In this document: piece by piece, positions 59,862 through 64,000 of the stretch | Layout: each line of letters opens with the position of its first letter | Numbering within the stretch: position 1 is the first letter of the stretch | Assembly (NCBI GenBank): GCA_937998355.1 | Contig: CALLDI010000007.1 | Span: 310,001 to 374,000, forward strand | Direction of reading: 5' to 3' | Length of the DNA stretch: 64,000 nt | From: an uncultured Eggerthella sp. | GTDB lineage: Bacteria > Actinomycetota > Coriobacteriia > Coriobacteriales > Eggerthellaceae | Notes under the pieces: model-generated | Database searches by the model: none | Seen by the model: only the letters and a program-made list of their open reading frames with translations | What the model was told of the DNA's origin: nothing | Program-made: the position numbers and the translations under genes

Positions 59862-60294
59862 TACCAACATCGTGCTCGATCACATAGCGAATCGAAAGCC
59901 ATTCGCAGAGCTTTCGCGACGCGTTTGCTTGCTCGGCATTACGGGAGAGGCGACCGCGTATATCTCTGCCAACATGATCACTGACATCATCTATCTTTTG
60001 CGAAAGACCCATGGCAGTCTTGAGGCACAGCGCATCGTCGAAGAGGATCTTGATTTCCTGCAGGTGGTCGGTGTTTCATCTGCTGATATCGCGAAAGCGC
60101 TCAGCATGAAATGGAACGACTTCGAAGATTGTTTGGTCGCATGCTGCGCTCAGAAGATCGGCGCGGACTTCATCATCACACGCAATTCGAAAGACTTCGC
60201 ACGGTCGCCTGTTACGGCACTGACACCTGAAGAGCTTTTCGAGGAATTGGAAGCGCGTGGGATCGTTTACGAAGAAGTCGATTTTTCTTTCTGA
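59845..60294 (+). CDS. PIN-domain toxin
   Basis: The 149-residue protein has the PIN nuclease acidic residues in MLDTNIVLDHI (about D6), an internal acidic site near MITDIIYLL, WNDFEDCLVACCA (about D93/E94 region) and a final FIITRNSKDFARSPV, a classical VapC-like arrangement. It should cleave RNA unless bound by the antitoxin. Pairing a PIN toxin with a RelB/DinJ-type antitoxin, rather than a VapB, is a mixed arrangement. The 60295-60406 gap after it holds nothing clear. Confidence 0.9.
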   Translation: MDLMLDTNIVLDHIANRKPFAELSRRVCLLGITGEATAYISANMITDIIYLLRKTHGSLEAQRIVEEDLDFLQVVGVSSADIAKALSMKWNDFEDCLVACCAQKIGADFIITRNSKDFARSPVTALTPEELFEELEARGIVYEEVDFSF

Positions 60295-60406
60295 TTTTGA
60301 GGACGTTAGCCTGTCTTGATTTCAGCAACTCGAGCGATACTGCCTACACCGGCTGATCCACTCGGGCGCTATTTGGTTTGACCCGCTCTTCTTGATGCGC
60401 GAGAAT

Positions 60407-61189
60407 CTACCGATCGATCTGAAGATCGTCGATCGAGAAGAGAACGGCATTGCCTGCCAGCGTCACGCGATCGTCCTTAATGCGACAGAACAGTTCGCCA
60501 CCCCGTTTTGATGCCTGATAAGCCCTGATGTCTTTCTTTCCTAAGCGGCGCGCCCAATAGGGTGCGATATGGCAATGACCGGAACCACACACAGGATCTT
60601 CAGGCACATCGAGCTTTGGTGCGAAACTACGCGAGATGCAGTCATGCGTTCCCGCACCTGGTTCCGTTACGTGGCACAACAATCCTTCGAGATTCTTCAT
60701 AGCATCAAGGTCTGGCTCGATATCGGAGACCGTCCCCGCTTCATCGAAGACGCAAAGCAGATCGCGCCCGAGGAAGGCTTTGCTCGGACGGGCGCCGAGC
60801 ACACGCTCGATATCGTCAGTCACTGCGACCTCACGCAGATCGTACGCAGGGAAATCCATCTCGTATAGATCGCCCGCGCGACGAACTACCAATTCACCAC
60901 TGAGCGTGTCGAAGCGAACCTCTTCGCCTTCAGCGCCCTCGTGATTCAGCAGCACGAATGCCGTTGCGAGCGTCGCGTGTCCGCACAGATCGATCTCGCC
61001 ACCAGGAGTGAACCAACGCAGGTGCCACCTTCCCTGCTCTGGTACGACGAACGCCGTTTCGGAAAAGTTGTTCTCGATCGTGATGTTCATCATGAGCTGC
61101 TCGTCCGGCCAGGCACCCATCACGCAGACCGCCGCTGGATTGCCCGCGAAAAGCTTATCGGTGAACGCATCGACCACGTACTGCTTCAT
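60407..61189 (-). CDS. PhzF-family isomerase-like protein
   Basis: The 260-residue protein shows the PhzF/diaminopimelate-epimerase-like fold marks: KQYVVDAFTDKLFAGNPAAVCV, NFSETAFVV with the putative catalytic Glu, RWFTPGGEIDLCGHATLATAFVL and DPVCGSGHCHIAPYWA. Members isomerise or epimerise varied substrates; its substrate is unknown. Start at 61189 has AAAGGAAAC upstream. Confidence 0.92.
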   Translation of the reverse strand: MKQYVVDAFTDKLFAGNPAAVCVMGAWPDEQLMMNITIENNFSETAFVVPEQGRWHLRWFTPGGEIDLCGHATLATAFVLLNHEGAEGEEVRFDTLSGELVVRRAGDLYEMDFPAYDLREVAVTDDIERVLGARPSKAFLGRDLLCVFDEAGTVSDIEPDLDAMKNLEGLLCHVTEPGAGTHDCISRSFAPKLDVPEDPVCGSGHCHIAPYWARRLGKKDIRAYQASKRGGELFCRIKDDRVTLAGNAVLFSIDDLQIDR

Positions 61190-61252
61190 ATCGTTTCCTT
61201 TCTTGAGGCTTTCGCCCGCCTTTTTCATTTTGGGGCTTCGCGCCCGGCTGCG

Positions 61253-62500
61253 CTACTGCTTAGCAACTAAGGGACGACTCGGGATTCGCAAGCTGGCGAG
61301 GCACGCGATAGCGCACAACACCACATCCAAGAGCCAGACTGCATCATAACCACCGGTCACATCGAGCAGTACACCGCCGAGCCATGCGCTGAAGAATGCT
61401 CCGATCTGGTGACAGAAGAACAGCACGCCGATGAGCGTCGCCACCTCGAAGAACTTGAACTCTCGATTCACGAGACCCGACGTGGGTGAGACCGTGGCAT
61501 CGCCGGTCATACCGAGGCCCGCCGAGAAGATGACCGCGGTGGCGATGGTCTTCGGCACGAGGAAGATATAAACCAGCACCCAAATCGCACGGAAACCGTA
61601 ATAGAACCCGAGCAGTCGGCCCTTATGCACGCGCGTGCTGAGCCAACCCGAAAGAAGCGCGCCAACGATGGTGAAGATGCCATAGAGCGAGAACACCCAA
61701 CTGGCGGCATCGGCAGGAATGCCATAGGAAACGTACTGCGAGAACAGGTGCGTCTCGATGATGACCATATGGAACCCGCAGGTAGTGAATCCGATGATGA
61801 GCAACACGAACGTACGGTTATGCAGGGCGCGCTTGAAGAGGTCGCCCGGTTTCACGATCTGCGGTTCGTCGGATGAGGGCAGACTCGCGATCTTGTCCTT
61901 CGAGGTGACCACGAGCACGATCGGGATGAGCGCGAGGAACGGGACGAGCATGCCTGCCGCCACAAGTCCCATACCGCCTGCTTGTACGAGCCCATTCAAA
62001 ACAGGCGAGAACACGAAGGAGCCCAGACCCGCAGCTGCATTGAGCATGCCCGAGATGGTCATAGCGCGCTGCTGTCCCACGAAATTGATGGACGAGGTGA
62101 GCACGAGACCGAACGAGATCGCACCAGCACCGAGGCCGAAGAGCACACCGAGCGAGACGAAGAGAGTGATCGGTCCCGTCGCGAGCGCCATACCAACAAG
62201 ACTCCCTATGAAGAATGCGACCCCCAGGAGCAGCACGAAACGATTCGACTTGCGATTCGCCAAGATACCGAACGCAGGCTGGCTCGCGCCGAAGACGAGC
62301 TGCATGACCGCAACGCAGAAGCTCACGTCTTCATAAGGGATCGCGCACTGCTCGACCAAGGGCACCAAAAGGATGCCGATATCGCCACGCATGCCTGCGC
62401 CGAACCCATATAGGCAGCAGGAAACGATGCCGAAGGCAAGGAACGCGAGCCACGCTCTTGCATGAGAAGGCGTGTTGGCTTTGTCTTGTCGTGAGGTCAT
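61253..62500 (-). CDS. MFS transporter
   Basis: The 415-residue protein has about twelve membrane helices and a mid-protein loop (KDKIASLPSSDEPQIVKPGDLFKRAL), fitting the major facilitator superfamily of the oxalate/formate or monocarboxylate type (GFGAGMRGDIGILLVPLVEQ, LFGLGAGAISFGLVLTSSINFVGQQRAMTISGM). Substrate is not predictable. It is divergent from the LysR gene at 62608 across 107 bases, so LysR probably regulates it. Confidence 0.9.
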   Translation of the reverse strand: MTSRQDKANTPSHARAWLAFLAFGIVSCCLYGFGAGMRGDIGILLVPLVEQCAIPYEDVSFCVAVMQLVFGASQPAFGILANRKSNRFVLLLGVAFFIGSLVGMALATGPITLFVSLGVLFGLGAGAISFGLVLTSSINFVGQQRAMTISGMLNAAAGLGSFVFSPVLNGLVQAGGMGLVAAGMLVPFLALIPIVLVVTSKDKIASLPSSDEPQIVKPGDLFKRALHNRTFVLLIIGFTTCGFHMVIIETHLFSQYVSYGIPADAASWVFSLYGIFTIVGALLSGWLSTRVHKGRLLGFYYGFRAIWVLVYIFLVPKTIATAVIFSAGLGMTGDATVSPTSGLVNREFKFFEVATLIGVLFFCHQIGAFFSAWLGGVLLDVTGGYDAVWLLDVVLCAIACLASLRIPSRPLVAKQ

Positions 62501-62607
62501 CGCTTCCCTTTCTGTGGGCCGAATCGTGCTTTTCGACTCCGAAGCATACGGGATGCGTTAGCATAAGTGAAACAAAGATATTTGAACTAAGTATTAGGAA
62601 TGCTTAT

Positions 62608-63474
62608 ATGGATACTTCACGCTATCAGATCCTTGCACGCGTGGTCGAGCTAGGCAGTTTCTCGAAGGCCGCTGATGAATTGGGCTATACCCAATCGGCG
62701 GTGAGCCAAGCGGTCGCCGCCATCGAGAACACGATCGGCTTCAAACTGGTCGTGCGCGATCGCAGCGGGGTTCACCTCACGCCTGAGGGAAAGCTCGTCT
62801 TTCCGAGCATCGAAGGCGTGCTGAATGCTGAGCGCCTCGTTGAAGAAAAAGTGGCAGAGATCGCAGGGCTCGAGCGCGGAACCGTGCGCATGGGCACCAT
62901 CGCTTCCATTTCCGAGCAATGGCTACCCGAAGTGATCGCACGTTTCCAGGAGCGGTGGCCTGCGGTCGAATTCGTCATCCATCAGGGCGATTACGATCTT
63001 ATTCCCGAATGGATCCGCGAAGGGCGCGTCGACTTCGGATTCGTGAACCCTGCTGCCGTACAAGGGCTGAAAACGCAGGTGATAACCGATGGCGCGATGT
63101 GCGCTGTGCTTCCGCCTAGCCACCCGCTCGCCAAGCTCGATACGGTGCCGCTCGAAGCGCTCGCGAAAGAACCGTTCATCTTGCTCGAAGAGGGCGGCTA
63201 CTACGAACCGCTCGAGGCATTCAAGGCATGCGGGCTCAAGCCCGACGTGCGCTTCACAATCCATGACGACTTCGCCATCATGGCCATGGTCGAACAGGGC
63301 CTTGGCGTAAGCATCCTTGCCGAACTGATCATGGAGCGCTGTGGATGGAACGTGGTCACGCGCCCTTGCGATCCGCCCGTCTCACGCACGATCGCGCTCG
63401 CTTGGAAGGACGACGCGAGCGTACCCATCGCCAGCAGACGGTTCATGGATATGGTGGCCGAGCTGTGCGAATGA
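62608..63474 (+). CDS. LysR-family transcriptional regulator
   Basis: The 288-residue regulator has the N-terminal winged helix (MDTSRYQILARVVELGSFSKAADELGYTQSAVSQAVAAIENTIGFKLVVRDRSGVHLTPEG) and a periplasmic-binding-like effector domain from about 90 onward (VRMGTIASISEQWLPEVIARFQERWPAVEF). The ATG at 62608 has AGGA upstream; the frame is open for 50 more codons without conservation. It faces the MFS gene and probably controls it in response to the transported compound. Confidence 0.93.
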   Translation: MDTSRYQILARVVELGSFSKAADELGYTQSAVSQAVAAIENTIGFKLVVRDRSGVHLTPEGKLVFPSIEGVLNAERLVEEKVAEIAGLERGTVRMGTIASISEQWLPEVIARFQERWPAVEFVIHQGDYDLIPEWIREGRVDFGFVNPAAVQGLKTQVITDGAMCAVLPPSHPLAKLDTVPLEALAKEPFILLEEGGYYEPLEAFKACGLKPDVRFTIHDDFAIMAMVEQGLGVSILAELIMERCGWNVVTRPCDPPVSRTIALAWKDDASVPIASRRFMDMVAELCE

Positions 63475-63552
63475 GCACCGCAGCGGATCTCGGCAGCTCG
63501 ATCGAAGATCCCTACAAGGGCTAGACCGATCATACGTTAGTCCATCTCCCAT

Positions 63553-63590
63553 GAAGAAAAAGGCCGAGCGACTACCCGGCCTTTCGTGTT
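63553..63590. terminator. bidirectional terminator
   Basis: AAAGGCCG (63559-63566) and CGGCCTTT (63577-63584) pair; CGTGTTT follows on the plus strand after the LysR gene, and TTTTTCTT follows on the minus strand after the SDR gene. Confidence 0.85.
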
Positions 63591-63611
63591 TCCAAGGAGC
63601 GATCCTGCGTT

Positions 63612-64000
63612 CTACCAGGTGCGCGATGCCATAGCGCGGAACTGCGCGGTGGTAGGAACGTGCGAGTTCATGCCGCCGTCGACCGTGACGACCTGACCGG
63701 TGAAGTAGCTGCTCTCATCGCCTGCCAAATAGACGCACATCGCAGCGATGTCCTCCGGCGCGCCATAACGGGTCACGTCGATGTTGTCGAGGAAGATATC
63801 CTTCAGTGCCTGCGGGACCCTCGCTTCATTCTGCGGCGTGACGATGAGGCCAGGGCGCACGCAGTTGCAACGAATGTTCTGTTTGCCGTACTGGATCGCG
63901 GTGTACTTCGTGAGCATATCGACGCCCGCTTTCGCGCATGCATACGCCGTGGTGCCCAGGTCGCCACCGCACGAGGCCATCGAACCGATGTTGATGATCG
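63612..64000 (-). CDS. short-chain dehydrogenase/reductase (partial)
   Basis: This is the C-terminal part of an SDR; the N-terminus lies beyond the window end. Visible are INIGSMAS leading to the active-site Tyr-xxx-Lys YACAK, NIRCNCVRPGLIVTP, and the closing EDIAAMCVYLAGDESSYFTGQVVTVDGGM that is standard for classical SDRs such as FabG or hydroxysteroid dehydrogenases. Substrate cannot be told from the fragment. Confidence 0.93.
   Translation of the reverse strand, partial: IINIGSMASCGGDLGTTAYACAKAGVDMLTKYTAIQYGKQNIRCNCVRPGLIVTPQNEARVPQALKDIFLDNIDVTRYGAPEDIAAMCVYLAGDESSYFTGQVVTVDGGMNSHVPTTAQFRAMASRTW

Overview
The window looks like chromosome from an anaerobic, moderately GC-rich actinobacterium, most likely Coriobacteriia (Eggerthellaceae-like); the genus cannot be fixed from sequence alone. 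Supporting signs are the actinobacterial heat-shock order dnaK-grpE-dnaJ-hspR-clpB with HspR, a paired TrkA-type potassium regulator, a Gram-positive surface protein with a sorting signal and isopeptide pilin-like domains, [NiFe]-hydrogenase maturation genes with NikR, an acyl-CoA dehydrogenase with its ETF, and several small ferredoxin-type proteins. Almost all genes lie on the minus strand; plus-strand genes are a Tat-signal protein (4491), a ribbon-helix-helix acidic repeat protein (41835), a toxin-antitoxin pair (59580) and a LysR regulator (62608).

Layout. 1-20 kb: exonuclease III (partial), purC, a two-component system, a Tat-exported protein, purB, two TrkA regulators, a double-psi barrel protein, PspC and hemolysin III membrane proteins, a YdbS/YdbT-type PH-domain pair, then hypF-hypC-hypD preceded by a glucose-6-phosphate isomerase. 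20-28.6 kb: an Mrp ATPase and two large secreted surface proteins, then tRNA-Phe. 28.7-39.5 kb: acyl-CoA dehydrogenase-etfB-etfA, purD, purA, a YhaO/YhaN nuclease-ATPase pair and dnaB. 39.6-46.8 kb: rpsF-ssb-rpsR-rplI, the acidic RHH protein, an AT-rich lipoprotein/membrane-protein pair, a small acidic protein, a ferredoxin-nitroreductase and a small conserved protein. 47-54 kb: the chaperone operon. 54.3-64 kb: a ferredoxin, a TusA-like protein, nikR-hypE with an 84-residue protein, galE, an unknown protein, a HAD phosphatase, the RelB/PIN module, PhzF, an MFS transporter with divergent LysR, and a partial SDR.

Functional threads. HypC, D, E and F, which build the Fe(CN)2CO group of [NiFe]-hydrogenases, are all present but split between two loci 37 kb apart, one carrying the nickel sensor NikR; no hydrogenase structural genes, hypA or hypB are in the window. 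Four purine genes are scattered as single genes.

The two most unusual signals are (i) a short acidic peptide motif, [FY]-x-[TS]-S-D-A-[VI] followed by acidic residues, present once at the C-terminal tail of ribosomal protein L9, once at the C-terminus of an unrelated small protein, and about six times in a RHH protein lying between them that also ends in what looks like a degenerate nucleotidyltransferase domain; and (ii) two roughly 150-160 bp structured intergenic repeats (5952-6101 and 56942-57101) that share an identical 20-bp box and a common hairpin plan while their stems differ in sequence but stay paired.
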